From assembly GCA_023014485.1 (NCBI GenBank), contig JAJOZX010000998.1, positions 915,001 through 979,000 on the forward strand: a DNA stretch of 64,000 bases, given 5' to 3'. This DNA is from Bathynomus jamesi (lineage: Eukaryota; Arthropoda; Malacostraca; Isopoda; Cirolanidae). The notes beneath the pieces were generated by a model. The model was not told the DNA's origin and did not search any database. It worked only from the letters and a program-made list of their open reading frames with translations. Shown here one piece after another: positions 21,564 through 31,990 of this stretch. The position numbers were made by a program, and so were the translations under genes. The number at the start of each line of letters is the position of its first letter. Positions within the stretch are counted from its first letter, which is position 1.

Positions 21564-22490
21564 GGAAAATCTATCTTAACCTCGATAGCTCTAAGGGAAT
21601 TACGAATGTACAGCAAAACGCCACCACCAATCCTATGTAACCTATCATTAGTAAAGAGTTTAAAACCCGGTATATCAAATTCCCCCAACAAGTCCCGAGT
21701 CACGGTATTTAACCACGTTTCAGTGATAGCAACTATATCGTAGTTGCCGGAATAAATTATCGCCTTAAATTAGTTTAATTTATTTCTAATACTACGCGCG
21801 TTACAATAAAAGACGTTTAAGTTATTTTTTACCACGGGCCGGCGTTTTAAACTATTTTTCTAGTCGTACCCGCGTTCCCTGGTCCCACAACGTTTAAAGA
21901 ATGCTTCGACCTATACAGCTTTCGTACGTTTTCGTCAATTAACCTACCTAGCCTAGCATTATCTATTTCATTAAAATGCACCTCATCTTTTATAAAAAGG
22001 CTAGGATCACTGAATTCTGACCACAGCTTTACGAAGGGTACATTTTCCTCAGCACAAATCTCTTCTAATTTAGTATTCAAAAACATCGTTTTAGACGTAA
22101 TCCTAAGACCTGAACCGTGCCTAGGGGTAATACCTAGAACTAATGACCTATATGACCTCGCCTTTAGGGACCTAATTATCCCCCTATATCTCTCCAAAAG
22201 GTCAGGCACTCTCGTATCGGGCCTATACGAGTCGTTGCCCCTACCATCGCCACCAACATCGAGTGACGAGAGGCAACGTCAATCCTATCCACTTCGTCTC
22301 TAACTCTCTCAACCCTGGCCCCTGGGAGACAGATCCTCCTCCTCTTGGTTGGATGCCGTTCAACGAACTCTGTGTCCATATGGCGCACTAAAGAGTCCCC
22401 AATTAAAATAGTTTCCCCCTCATTCACGTCCCTTTCCAAATGGGCGAAAGGGTTCGAAACCTCGATGGGGGGGGGGATTCCTATCACCTA

Positions 22491-22626
22491 ACGTACGCTG
22501 CCTAGCTCCACCCTTAACTTCTTAATTATTTCGGATTTCAAAATTAATGTATTTATTTAACTTTTAATGTAAATATTTAAGTTCTTCTACTTGATTTACT
22601 TACCAATATTGTATTTTGGAAATATA

Positions 22627-22672
<46 letters not shown>
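22491..22672. repeat. (TA)n/(AC)n microsatellite
   Basis: (TA)n then (CA)n at about 22623-22673, directly abutting the 3' truncated end of the Tigger element. Confidence 0.9.
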
Positions 22673-22675
<3 letters not shown>

Positions 22676-24413
22676 GTAGACTGCTTGATTTCTGTGATCG
22701 AGTCTCTGATGTTTTTGATGCAGTCAGCTATGTTGTAGTTCTTCCAGCACTGGGTGACTGTTAACTCTGGATCATTCTCCATTGCATCAAATACGCGACT
22801 GAAGGTTCTTTGTGTGTCGTAGGCTTTAGAGGTCGCTATAACACCTTCATCCATTGGTTGCATGAGTGAGGTGGTGTTGGGAGGAAAGAACAAAACTTCC
22901 ACATTTGGATGAGCAAATTGAAGCTTTGTTTCAAGATGGCCTGGAGCATTGTCATGTAAGAGTAGTACCTTGAAGGCTAAGTTTTTCGATGTTAGGAACT
23001 TCTCAGTCTCATGCACGAAACAGTGTGTTGAACCAATCCATGGAAATATCTGCTGGAACCCACGCTTTCTTGTTAGCACGACAGAATACAGGAAGATGCT
23101 GCTTGCTTTTGCCTTCAAAGATCGTGGATTTAGAGACCTATATAACACCACTGGCTTTGTTATGCAGTCACCTGAGGCATTTCCACAAAGCAAAAGAGTA
23201 ATGCGATCCTTCGCCGCTTGAACCCTGGAGCACTTCGTTCCTCCTTAGATAAAAATGTACGAGAAGGCATTTTCTTCCACAATAGGCCTGTTTCGTCGGC
23301 TTTGAACACTTGCTGGGGAAGGTACCCTTATCTTGTTTGATCTTCTTCAGTTGCTTTGGGTACTTCTTGGCGGCCTCGTTATCAGCTGATGCTGCTTCTC
23401 CTACCATTTTAACATTATGAAGTCCGCTCCGTTCTTGAAACGATGAAACCAACCCTTACTTGGCTTTTTCCTCGATTAAGTGGCTAATTAAAGGCACTTT
23501 CTTCTGTGTCTGGTCTTCAATCCAGAGGTTCAAAGATCTCTCCATCTTTTCTAATACGTGGTCGCGTGTAATTGAGGATACCCAGGGCCACTGAGAGGGC
23601 GGGGAAGCTGGGATAAATCCCCGGGGCCCGGACCTCTAGGGGGCCCGGAAAGAGGGGGGATAAAATCTAAAAATATTAATAAAGCAGTTGATTAAATAAC
23701 AGAGAAGGAAATATAATTAATGAACATACATTTTAGAGAGATTATCATAGTCAAACTGAAACAGATAAAATATCTGCGGTCCACCAATGCCTAAGACCGA
23801 TTGACAGATCTGGGAACTATTGTAATTGAAAACCAGTTAGTTCGTACTTTAAATTTCATCAGAATCATTTACCACTTTATTAGAGAGAAGCCACTTCTAA
23901 TTATGAAAATCTTGCAGTAAACAATTGTCTTGCCTACATGGACTGGTACTGCATTTGTAAATTGTGTGGTAATAGAATTAATATAATTTATTCGAAAAAT
24001 AAAATGGTCATTTTCCTCTGAGTTGTTTACTCATACTGTATGTTTTGAATAGTGACTTGGACATATAATCAGTTTGCTTGTTATGTACACAAAAAACATT
24101 CATAATAAAATACTGAGTAAACAGGGGGGGACATATACCAATCATTCCCCGGGGCAACTCTCGGCGGCCCTGAGAACACCTTAGCACTTGTAAGTCCATC
24201 TGATTTAACACTATCTCTAATGTTCACTTAATTTTTTTTAATGTACCTTACTGTCGACTCGTTCATTTTATAATGTCTCCCAACCACTACTGCACTTTCT
24301 CCTTTACTCAGCCTATCATGCACATCTATTTTATCACTCAATATCATTACCTTTCTTTGTCTTTTAGTAGACAAATTTATAGAATCACCACTAGACTTTC
24401 TCTTTGAACTCAT
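22673..24413 (-). pseudogene. Tigger transposase (CENP-B-like HTH plus DDE domain)
   Basis: N-terminus MSSKRKSSG with a CENP-B-type helix-turn-helix (KGESAVVVGRHYKMNESTVR, 24300-24240). After the inserted hAT element the frame resumes near 23570 with MERSLNLWIEDQTQKKVPL-like residues, then decayed frames to 23170. From about 23193 the DDE domain is open: LCGNASGDCITKPV, VLLLHDNAPGH (second Asp), PPNTTSLMQPMDEGVI (third Asp), WKNYNIADCIKNI. The end runs into the CA repeat. Frameshifts near 23450 and 23200 mean no active protein. Confidence 0.9.
23583..24172. mobile_element. Non-autonomous hAT element in Tigger
   Basis: Starts CAGGGCCACTGAGAGGGCGGGG, ends CTCGGCGGCCCTG. The flanking 8-mers AGGATACC (23575-23582) and AGAACACC (24173-24180) match 6 of 8. 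The interior has no transposase. It splits the Tigger coding region between its helix-turn-helix and DDE parts. Confidence 0.8.
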
Positions 24414-24637
24414 ATTGAATAAGAAAATATGTACAGTACTCTACAATCTGAAAATGGAATAAAAGCATTAATATTGCACATAAAAACACAAACATGATAA
24501 ATGTAAATGCACTGCTGCTGGCAAAAACCGCGAATACGCGAACCCTACCCACCACTAATACCGAAATGGTATACAAAGAGATAGCCCCCGAATACGCGAG
24601 TGCTGAACCCGCGAATAGTAGGGGTCTACTGTATATA

Positions 24638-25059
24638 TTATATATGCATGCAATCTTCTTCCCCTCCTGCTTTAGAATCTGGCTAACCTGTGCCTATTTT
24701 TTATTCATATTCTTCAATATATTTTTCATATCCAATTTGTTTTTGTGCACATCTGTAACTTATTTTATATTCCAGTATACAAAAGTAAACTTAGAATTGA
24801 AATTTTTTAATAAAATGATGAATGTGCGAACAGCTTTTGGGAAATATTTACAATTTTCTAGGATAAAGCAGTTCAAGAGATGAAAATTTAGAACAAGGAG
24901 AGGGTAAAGGCCATTTTTTTATTTTTTATTTTCTTAGTGATTCAGAGCTGTAGAAACAATTGACTTGAAGGTGACGTTATTTCTTCCGAAATAATTCTTT
25001 GTTGTGGGGAAAAAAATGAGAACAATGAGTGTTGAATTAATGTATTATGGAATCAGTTC
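24638..25059. other. Unassigned A+T-rich DNA
   Basis: No gene or repeat recognised. Confidence 0.55.
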
Positions 25060-25716
25060 TTTTTATTATTTATATCAGTGACATCGACATAAGAATTAAG
25101 AGCATAATTTCAAAATTTGGGGGATACCAAATTTGTGGGACGAACAAAATCAGCGGCAGAACGTTTGCAGATTCAAAAAGATATTAAGTTACTCCAGTGA
25201 ATAGAAATTTGGCAAAGGAACTTTAATATGCTGTAGATAAATGTCAAACGTTGCATATCGATGGAACCAATGCTAAAGCAAAGTATTTTATGCGCGACAA
25301 GACAATAACGAGTATTGCGGAGGAGAAACATTTAGGTATTATTGTTGCCGACACTCAAACGCTTATCGAAGCGATTAGAAAAGCAAATAGATTCTTAGGA
25401 TTTATTGGTAGATCATTTGAATTTAAGTCCGAAAAAATAATGCTAACATTATATAATTCCTTATTACTCCCCCACCCAGAATACTGCGTTCAGTTCTGGT
25501 CCCCATATTTGCGATATGACAGACAGAATACAGTGTAGTGTGACGAGCTATAAAGGTGTTCTCAGACTTAGAAACAAATCTTACGCTGCTCGTTTAAAAA
25601 CGTTAAATTTATTCTCACTTGTAATGCAGATAAAACTCGTGGTAATGGTCTGAAATTAGTGGGTAAACATTTTAATTCAAATGAAACTAAGCAGTTTTTT
25701 CTTCAATCGTATAGTT

Positions 25717-25924
25717 CAGTGATTCTTAACCACTTGGTCGCCAAGCCATTTTAATTGGGTCATTTTGATAAATTGCCATTTATCATTTATTTATGTTATC
25801 CCTAGTCATTTTACCATTGATTATTTTATTATCTATTACGAGTGAAATGTTTAAGGGCATGGGTCGCCGAGTTAGCCCCGCGACCAGAATTTGGGTCGCA
25901 GCCTAAAAAAGTTAAGAAACATTG
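25717..25924. mobile_element. hAT MITE (208 bp)
   Basis: Starts CAGTGATTCTTAACCACTTGG and ends CCTAAAAAAGTTAAGAAACATTG. 8-bp flanks GTATAGTT (25709-25716) and GTTTAGTT (25925-25932) match 7 of 8. Removing it and its neighbour restores the LINE reading frame. Confidence 0.88.
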
Positions 25925-25932
25925 GTTTAGTT

Positions 25933-26124
25933 CAATGGTTCCCAACCGGTGGGCCATGGCCCACTTGCTCGTCTGTTAGCACTATGTTAACTGTTAATAA
26001 CAAAAATGTACCTATTAAACCTTGTGTAAACATGATACCAGCTTAGCAACATGGAAGGTGGGCCACGAGTTATTCAAATCAGCTCTAGTGGGTCGTCGCC
26101 TAAAAAAGGTTGGGAACCACTGGA
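25933..26124. mobile_element. hAT MITE (192 bp), adjacent to the previous one
   Basis: Starts CAATGGTTCCCAACCGGTGGG, ends AAAAGGTTGGGAACCACTGGA. Left flank GTTTAGTT is the right duplication of the previous MITE; right flank CTCTAGTT (26125-26132) matches 6 of 8. Two related elements have therefore used the same target. Confidence 0.8.
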
Positions 26125-26480
26125 CTCTAGTTAATTTGTGGAATAGATTGCCAGCCAGAGGAGTTCAAAGTAATTCATCGGAGTCCTATAAAAAAAGGAC
26201 TAGATGCTTATCTTGCCTCAAACCCCCAGTTAGAAACATTTGTTAGCGCATAAAAGTATTGTAGAATTTTCACTCGGATTCTCTCCTCTTTGCTTTAAAA
26301 TGTTCACTTATCCTTAAATTTCCCTCCTTTCTTTCAACCTCCCTTCTTTGCTTTGCCTTAAAATTTTCGCCTGTCTTTAATTTTCTTCCATCTTTTAACC
26401 TTCTTCCTTAAACAGATAGCCCTGTAGGGCCCCTCGATCTGTTGCTGTTTGATGTCCTTTGTATTCCTTTGTTTAAGTAT

Positions 26481-26734
26481 TTAACCCCATAATTTCTTGA
26501 TAATCAAAATAATTTACATCACTCTTAAAACTAGAAAATAATCATGAAGCATTATATTACATTATATATTATATATATATTTTTTTTTGTTTCTCCCTGA
26601 ATATGTGAATATATCACGAAAGCGCTCGGACTTCGTGTTTCCTTTTCCTTTTCCCTGTGGTTGTTTGCTTATTAATAAGATCACGTGTTATTCTGTGATT
26701 TTAGTGCATATATATATATATATATACACACACA
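26481..26734. repeat. Hammerhead-associated half unit and (TA)n
   Basis: 26605-26690 repeats the 6760-6825 arm (CGAAAGCGCTCGGACTTCGTGTTTCC), without the 5' half of the hammerhead-like core. It ends in a (TA)n-(CA)n run at 26709-26733. Confidence 0.7.
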
Positions 26735-27093
26735 AGGGGAGGGGCCAAAAATTAAGACACACGGGGGAAATAATCTGTTTCACGCATTAAGTTGGTTTAT
26801 TCATAATAAATGCTCGAACTGAGACCCATTAACCTTGGTACACTTGTCACTTCTTTGAATCGCGCAATCCCTTTTCTGACAGTTGAGAAACCAGTGTTTT
26901 TTTTCTTGGCTTTCCTGATTAAATTCGTCTGCGACGCTTTTGTACGTGCTTCCTTCTCTTGCGTACATGAAGACCAATTTCACTCGTTCATCTTTCGTTA
27001 ATTTCCCATCCATGTCTCATCTGGAACAGAGAAAACAAACAGTACAATGTAAATCAATTTCCCCCTATGTCTCCTGACTTTTGGGTCACCCTG
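26735..27093 (-). mobile_element. Mariner-type deletion derivative
   Basis: The right end read outward-in is CAGGGTGACCCAAAAGTCAGGAGAC; the left end GGGGCCAAAAATTAAGACAC is a diverged inverse. The minus strand (27013-26801) encodes a 70-residue fusion of a transposase N-terminus (MDGKLTKDERVKLVFMYARE, helix-turn-helix) directly to the conserved C-terminal CTKVNGSQFEHLL. The whole catalytic core is deleted. Confidence 0.8.
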
Positions 27094-27462
27094 AATATAT
27101 TGGGATATCATACAGGAACACGAAGGATTCTGCATAATACAAAAATGTCTACACCATAATTCGAAGCCAACACCTCTTGAATAGAAGGCGAGTGCTCTAC
27201 CACCACGTTAGGACAAAATTAAACTTAGTAGGATATTTCATCACACAAGGGAACACACAATGCTTTCGTGTCGAGAGGCGTTTTCTGTACTACCTCCAAT
27301 CCCCCCATGCACTTGAGGAAATGGTAAAATTTCATTTAAATCTCTGGTTCAACAAAGGTCTTGAAGTACCCACCAGGTTGTACTAACTCTTACCTTGTCG
27401 TAGCCTTCTACTCAGACGCTGGCCTCGGATTCTAGCGGGTGCATTTGGCATATATATATATA
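27094..27462 (-). other. tRNA-like segment, probably SINE debris
   Basis: The minus strand at about 27210-27150 reads GGTAGAGCACTCGCC ... GGCTTCGAATTATGG, resembling A and B boxes of a tRNA, but there is no complete cloverleaf with paired acceptor. The rest of the interval shows nothing recognisable. Confidence 0.4.
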
Positions 27463-27960
27463 TATATATATGAAAAAAAGAACCAACACAATAGCAAACA
27501 TTTTCGTTTATTTTTGTCCTTCAGACGTTTCGACAAATCTTTTGTCATCATCAGTGAATTATAAACCTTAAAACCTTAAAGCAAAATAAAAATAAATAAT
27601 TAAAATTACATCACTACAAAAAGAAATTAAAATCATTAAAATTAAATTAAATTAAATTAAATTGAAATTACCTCAACTGGTAAATACACAATAATTACAT
27701 CAACCTCCATATTCGACAGACACTGAGAAAAAACTGTATGAATGTCAGTTACATTGGAAGGTATAATACATCTATGAAAGTAGGTTGGTTGGTTAGTTAG
27801 AAGAGCTGTAATTTGTGAGATGAACTATTGTTAATGGAGGGTTTGTTTCTATAGATGTACAAAGATTCTAAAATTCGGAGTTCTGTAAGGTTATTGGTTC
27901 TTGTTAAAATTTCGAGCTGAGTTTTGTAAAGGGGATGGTTGTTATCTCTGGTTAAAATAA
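27463..27960 (-). mobile_element. Penelope-like element 3' remnant
   Basis: Minus-strand coding end at 27952-27797 encodes HPLYKTQLEILTRTNNLTEL then RILESLYIYRNKPSIN, matching the C-terminal part of the GIY-YIG endonuclease of Penelope-like retroelements. The non-coding 3' part follows: (TAAAT)n-like tracts, the hammerhead-like motif at 27558-27520 and a conserved tail ATGTTTGCTATTGTGTTGG ending in a (TA)n run. Same tail as at 33060-33183. Confidence 0.72.
27520..27558 (-). ncRNA. Hammerhead-ribozyme-like motif, family 1
   Basis: On the minus strand: TTCA, CTGATGA, one U, GACAAA-AGA-TTTGTC hairpin, GAAA, CGTC, TGAA. TTCA/TGAA form stem I, the hairpin is stem II, and A-C/G-U gives a loopless, self-complementary stem III with GUC as cleavage site. 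Identical over 39 nt to 33095-33133. Confidence 0.65.
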
Positions 27961-27995
27961 TAATAATAATAATAATAACAAAATAATAATAATAA

Positions 27996-28437
27996 TCTAT
28001 ATTATAATAAGAGAGCTGTCCGTCTGTCCGTCCGTCCGTCCGTCCGTCCGTCACACTTTCAGAAATTGTGAGAAAAAATTGTGAGAAAAAAATTCAGAAG
28101 TTGTATTACGGGCGGCAATGTGAAGCTCAAGATTTTCATGACTGTTCTTTTCTGTAGTTTAGCCTGTCTGTTTGTCTGTTTGTGAAATTTATCCCGGGCA
28201 GTAATGGGGAAGGGTGGGGGTGGGGGGTAATGGGGGATGGGTGGGGTAATGGGGATGGGTGTGGGTAATTGGGGAGGGGGTTAGCCCCCAAGTTGCATGA
28301 ATGGGGGTGAGGAGGTTTTGGGAGATACCAGATTCAGAAATGTTGACACAATGTGAAGCTCAAAATTTTCACGGCTGCGTTCTTTTCTGTAGTTTAGCCT
28401 GTCTAACTGTCAGCGAAGCGACGGGAACTGTACTAGT
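27996..28437 (+). mobile_element. Helitron-like non-autonomous element
   Basis: Begins TCTATATTATAATAAGAGAGC with a (GTCC)n tract, and ends CAGCGAAGCGACGGGAACTG followed by TACTAGT, resembling Helitron TC...CTAG ends lying between A and T. An internal block (GTGAAGCTCAAGATTTTCA.G...TTCTTTTCTGTAGTTTAGCCTGTCT) occurs twice (about 28110-28170 and 28350-28405). No Rep/helicase coding. The terminal hairpin is weak. Confidence 0.5.
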
Positions 28438-28948
28438 AATAATAATAATAATAGGCGCCCTAACGGTAATGCTTGAAATTTGTACTGTGTATAATAATAA
28501 TTATATTAATAATAAATTTTCTATCAGTCATCAGCAGTAGACTTGTCAGATAAATTAATGTACGGTAGGCCTTTTGGTGGTGTTGCTTTCTTAATAAGGA
28601 AAAATTTTTCAAAACATAAAATTTTTAACAAGCGATAATGTAAGGTTGTTAGGCATTGAATTACAAGTGAACAATGATTGCATATTAATTGTAAACTGCT
28701 ATTTACCATACAACAACGGCAGTAATCTACATAAATACATTGATTTGCTGTACAAAATTAAGTCATTATCAGATAACCCCAAATGTTCTCACTGTATAAT
28801 AATAGGGGACTTTAATGTGCATGTGAACTCGGAATTCTTTGTAAAATTGGGTAATACGTGCGAGTCGGCCAAATTAAGTATAAGTGATGTAGATGTATTA
28901 GGGGTAACCAGTGGTAATTTTACGTACGTTAGTGATATGAGTGGTACC

Positions 28949-29139
28949 CAGGGCCTATCAGACGGGGGGCTAGGAGGGCCATTTGGCCTGGGCCTCAAGC
29001 TTAAAGGGGGGGGCGCCTCAAATTTAGAAACTTTCAGGTTTGAATATAATGTTTTGCAGTGAAAGTAAAAATTGCGTTTAGCTATGGGCCTCAAAAGCAG
29101 GAAGTGGCCCGGGCCTCTCTGGACCTCTGAGAGGGCCTG
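28949..29139. mobile_element. hAT MITE (191 bp)
   Basis: Starts CAGGGCCTATCAGA, ends CTCTGAGAGGGCCTG; perfect 8-bp duplication GTGGTACC (28941-28948, 29140-29147). It interrupts the endonuclease of the LINE. Same CAGGGCC family type as 23583-24172. Confidence 0.92.
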
Positions 29140-31005
29140 GTGGTACCACCAGTCCACCACGTGGATTGATCATTGTCTCACTAGTAATAATCTAAAGGAT
29201 CGAATTGTTAGATTTCATATTCTGCATGATTTCCTTCTTTCTGATCATAGACCATTACAGCTATTAATTATTTTTACCAATTTATGTGCAACACGACATA
29301 ACGAGAACTCAATAGGTAAGAATAATCGCGTCGATTGGTCTAATGTTAATATGCAACAGAGAATAGAATACAAAGACAGAACAGGTCACCTCTTTAATAA
29401 TTTAGAAATTTTGTATCTTGCCTGTAGCAATCCTTGCTCAAATGATTCTCACTGTAAACTCATAGATAGGTATTATAGTAAGATAGTATCCCTGTTAAGA
29501 GGAGCAGGAAGCCCCTGATTAAATCTTACAACTATCAGACTAAGATTATTCCTGGATGGAATGATTTTATTGTCCCCCTGAAGAGGGAATCGAAAGACGC
29601 CTACGATTTGTGGTGCTTTCATCGTAGACCCAGATTAGGACCAGTATACATGAATATATGTAGAAGTAGGGGTCAGTATAAGGTGGCCATAAGGCGATGT
29701 AAACAGGAAGATGAGTCGAGTCGAGCGTTAAAAGCCTGTGAAAAGTGTCAAAAGTGTCCTCCCTCCGACAATCGATGGGGTGTTGGGGGGAGGGTGAAAT
29801 TGCAAAGCTGTGGAAAAACAACTACTCTAACATTCTTAACAGTGTGAGTAGGGATAATCTTAAGACAGATTGCAGCTAAACGGCTGTAGGGGGAACAAGG
29901 TAAAATACTTTGATATCAGTTCCTGAAGTAAAGAGGTTAATTAAAGAGTTAAATGCTGGTTCTGCGTCAGGGGTAGATGACTTATCCAATGAGCACTTAA
30001 AATATGCCAATGACTTAGTATATCTACATATATCATTGCTCTTATCAGCCATGCATGCTCATAGCTATATCCCTGCAGAATTCATGAGGGTAAAAATCTT
30101 CCCCTGGTCAAAAATAAGTATGGAGATATTCTGTCCAGCAATAATTACAGGCCTATTACTGTCGCTTCCTGCTTCCCCAAACTACTAGAAAAACTCTTGT
30201 TACTCCTATTAAATTATTACCTATGGACATCTAATCAGTTTGGTTTTAAAAGGTCCTACTCCACTGACCTGTGTATCTATGTACCTAAAGAAACAATATC
30301 TAAATACATTGACAGCAATTCAACTATTTATAGCTGTTTCCTAGATATAAGTAAGGTATATGATAGATTGATCCACAATATTTTATTTAAAAAACGAGAA
30401 GACAGGAAGGTTCCCATGTACATATTAAATTTATTGAAATTTTGGTTTTCCCACCAATCTTTTACCGTTAGGTGGGGCAATGTACTATCCAAATGTTTTG
30501 GCTCCTTTTGCGGGTTGAGACAAGGCTCCCTGCTCTCCCTTATGCTGTTTAATGTGTATATTGACGGATTAGTTGCTTCACTTAATGAGGCAAAAGTGGG
30601 ATGCTGTATAGATAACACAAGAATAAATAACTTAGTTTATGCCGATGATATGGTGCTAGTAAGTCTCTCTGTTAAAGGTCTGGATCGGCTATTAAAAGTC
30701 TGCAAATTGTATTCGCAGTAACATGATATTCTTTTTAATGTTACAAAAACTAAGGTTATGCAATTTCATCCTAAAAGCTGTAATCAGCCAGGCTGATATT
30801 AGGTTTAAAATGAAAAGTGAAGTAATTGAGGTAGTACAAGAGGTTAAGTATTTGGGTCAAACTCTTACCAGCTCATTGAGTGATGACTCGAATATAAGAA
30901 AACAATCTCGAAGCCTTTGTGCTAAAGCGAATATGACGAAAAGGAACTTTCGGTTCTGTACAAGTGAAGTTAAATACACTCTCTTTCGTACTTTCTGCAG
31001 TTATA

Positions 31006-31990
31006 AAGGGTGATCCAGAGAAATGGGACCCAAAAGAAACCCCCGTAACTCTTAAAGTATAAGTCCTTTTATAAAATCATACGCATCATTCGAAAGAGGA
31101 TAGCTACAAGTTTGTACAGAATTGTATAGGTTTTGACAATACAAGACAAGATAAGATACAAAACAAATAAAAGTGTTAGTTAAAACTAACCCTTCAAGAT
31201 GACTGCATGGACTGTGGAACAGCTGCGTTTCATAACTGAGCAATATTATGAGCATGGAAGAAGTGTAGTTTCAGCTCAAAGATCTTTCAAGACAAATTTT
31301 CAGATGTCAAAATCACCTTCTAAGAAAGTAATCCGTCGGTGTGTCAGAAATTTTACCCTAACTGGCAGCATTGGAAAAAGAAAACCAACTGGAAGAGTGC
31401 GCACAGCAAGGATAGACGAGATCATTAACAGAACTCATGAAATTGTACAGGATAATCCTAACATAAGCATCAGACGTGCTTCTCAGCTGTTAGGAGTTGG
31501 ATATGGAACAACACACCGTATATTCAAGCAAAATTTAATGCTCTTTCCATATAAAATTCAAACAGTGCAACAACTAAACGATGGAGATTTCGCACGAAGA
31601 CGACAATTCTGTCAATGGATCCAACAGAAGGTAAATGACACCACCAATTTCTGACACACCGACGGATTACTTTCTTAGAAGGAGATTTTGACATCTGAAA
31701 ATTTGTCTTGAAAGATCTTTGAGCTGAAACTACACTTCTTCCATGCTCATAATATTGCTCAGTTATGAAACGCAGCTGTTCCACAGTCCATGCAGTCATC
31801 TTGAAGGGTTAGTTTAACTAACACTTTTATTTTGTTTTGTATCTTATCTTGTCTTGTATTGTCAAAACCTATACAATCCTGTACAAACTTGTAACTATCC
31901 TCTTTCGAATGATGCGTATGATTTATAAAAGGACTTATACTTTAAGAGTTACAGGGGTTTCTTTGGGTCCCATTTCTCTGGATCACCCTT
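31006..31990. mobile_element. Foldback mariner-type element with duplicated transposase 5' half
   Basis: A 985-bp element with near-perfect inverted arms of ~340 bp (31006-31350 and 31645-31990), flanked by TA. Each arm contains the element end AAGGGTGATCCAGAG, the 5' UTR and the first ~50 codons of a transposase; only ~295 bp in the middle are unique. Removing it rejoins the LINE at codons reading C-S-Y-T-G-S. Confidence 0.92.
31199..31654 (+). pseudogene. Mariner-type transposase N-terminal half
   Basis: 151 open codons: MTAWTVEQLRFITEQYYEHG (first helix-turn-helix), RRCVRNFTLTGSIGKRKPTG linker, then second helix-turn-helix with NPNISIRRASQLLGVGYGTT and DGDFARRRQFCQWI at the end of the DNA-binding region. 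No catalytic Asp remains. The first 51 residues are encoded again, inverted, from 31799 downward. Confidence 0.88.

Larger units (their letters stand above)
20713..22490 (-). pseudogene. LINE family B 5' part: ORF1 esterase domain and endonuclease
   Basis: Reading down from 22487: ORF1 with a GDSLVRHMD block (SGNH/GDSL hydrolase block I, about 22410), a degenerate block III region near 22240, and a C-terminal FIKDEVHFN block (His block, about 21985), i.e. the esterase domain known from CR1-clade ORF1 proteins. Then endonuclease: GGGVLLYIRNSLRA (about 21630-21590), interrupted by a Merlin element (21071-21563), then VVYRPPVQ and IIVGDFNYPNV-like residues (21010-20890) and the pre-RT linker to 20713. 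Frameshifts at about 22200 and 21550 or nearby disable it. Confidence 0.82.
22673..24637 (-). mobile_element. Tigger/pogo DNA transposon, 3'-truncated
   Basis: The 5' terminus at about 24637 reads (minus strand) ACAGTAGACCCCTACTATTC followed by GCGGG motifs, typical of Tigger inverted repeats. The coding region runs 24413 to 22673 and is split by a hAT element (23583-24172). The other terminus is replaced by the microsatellite. Confidence 0.9.
25060..26480 (+). mobile_element. CR1-like LINE fragment (family E) with two MITEs
   Basis: Plus-strand remnant of RT from the motif C region (YISDIDIRI then degraded FAD box, 25070-25140) through AIRKANRFLGFIGRSFEFKS (about 25370-25430), LYNSLLLPHPEYCVQFWSP and, beyond the two MITEs, NLWNRLPARGVQSNSSESYK (26132-26195). 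Multiple frame breaks. The 3' UTR contains GATAGCCCTGTAGGGCCCCTCG. Confidence 0.82.

Noticed and set aside
22673..24413. CENP-B-like host gene
   Set aside because: Tigger terminal repeat at 24637, frameshifts and an inserted hAT element show it is a transposon, not a centromere protein gene.
27150..27215. tRNA gene
   Set aside because: A- and B-box-like motifs only; no paired acceptor stem, so treated as SINE debris.
28301..28540. Open frame over the Helitron-like end
   Set aside because: No known motif and partly low complexity; not supported as a gene.
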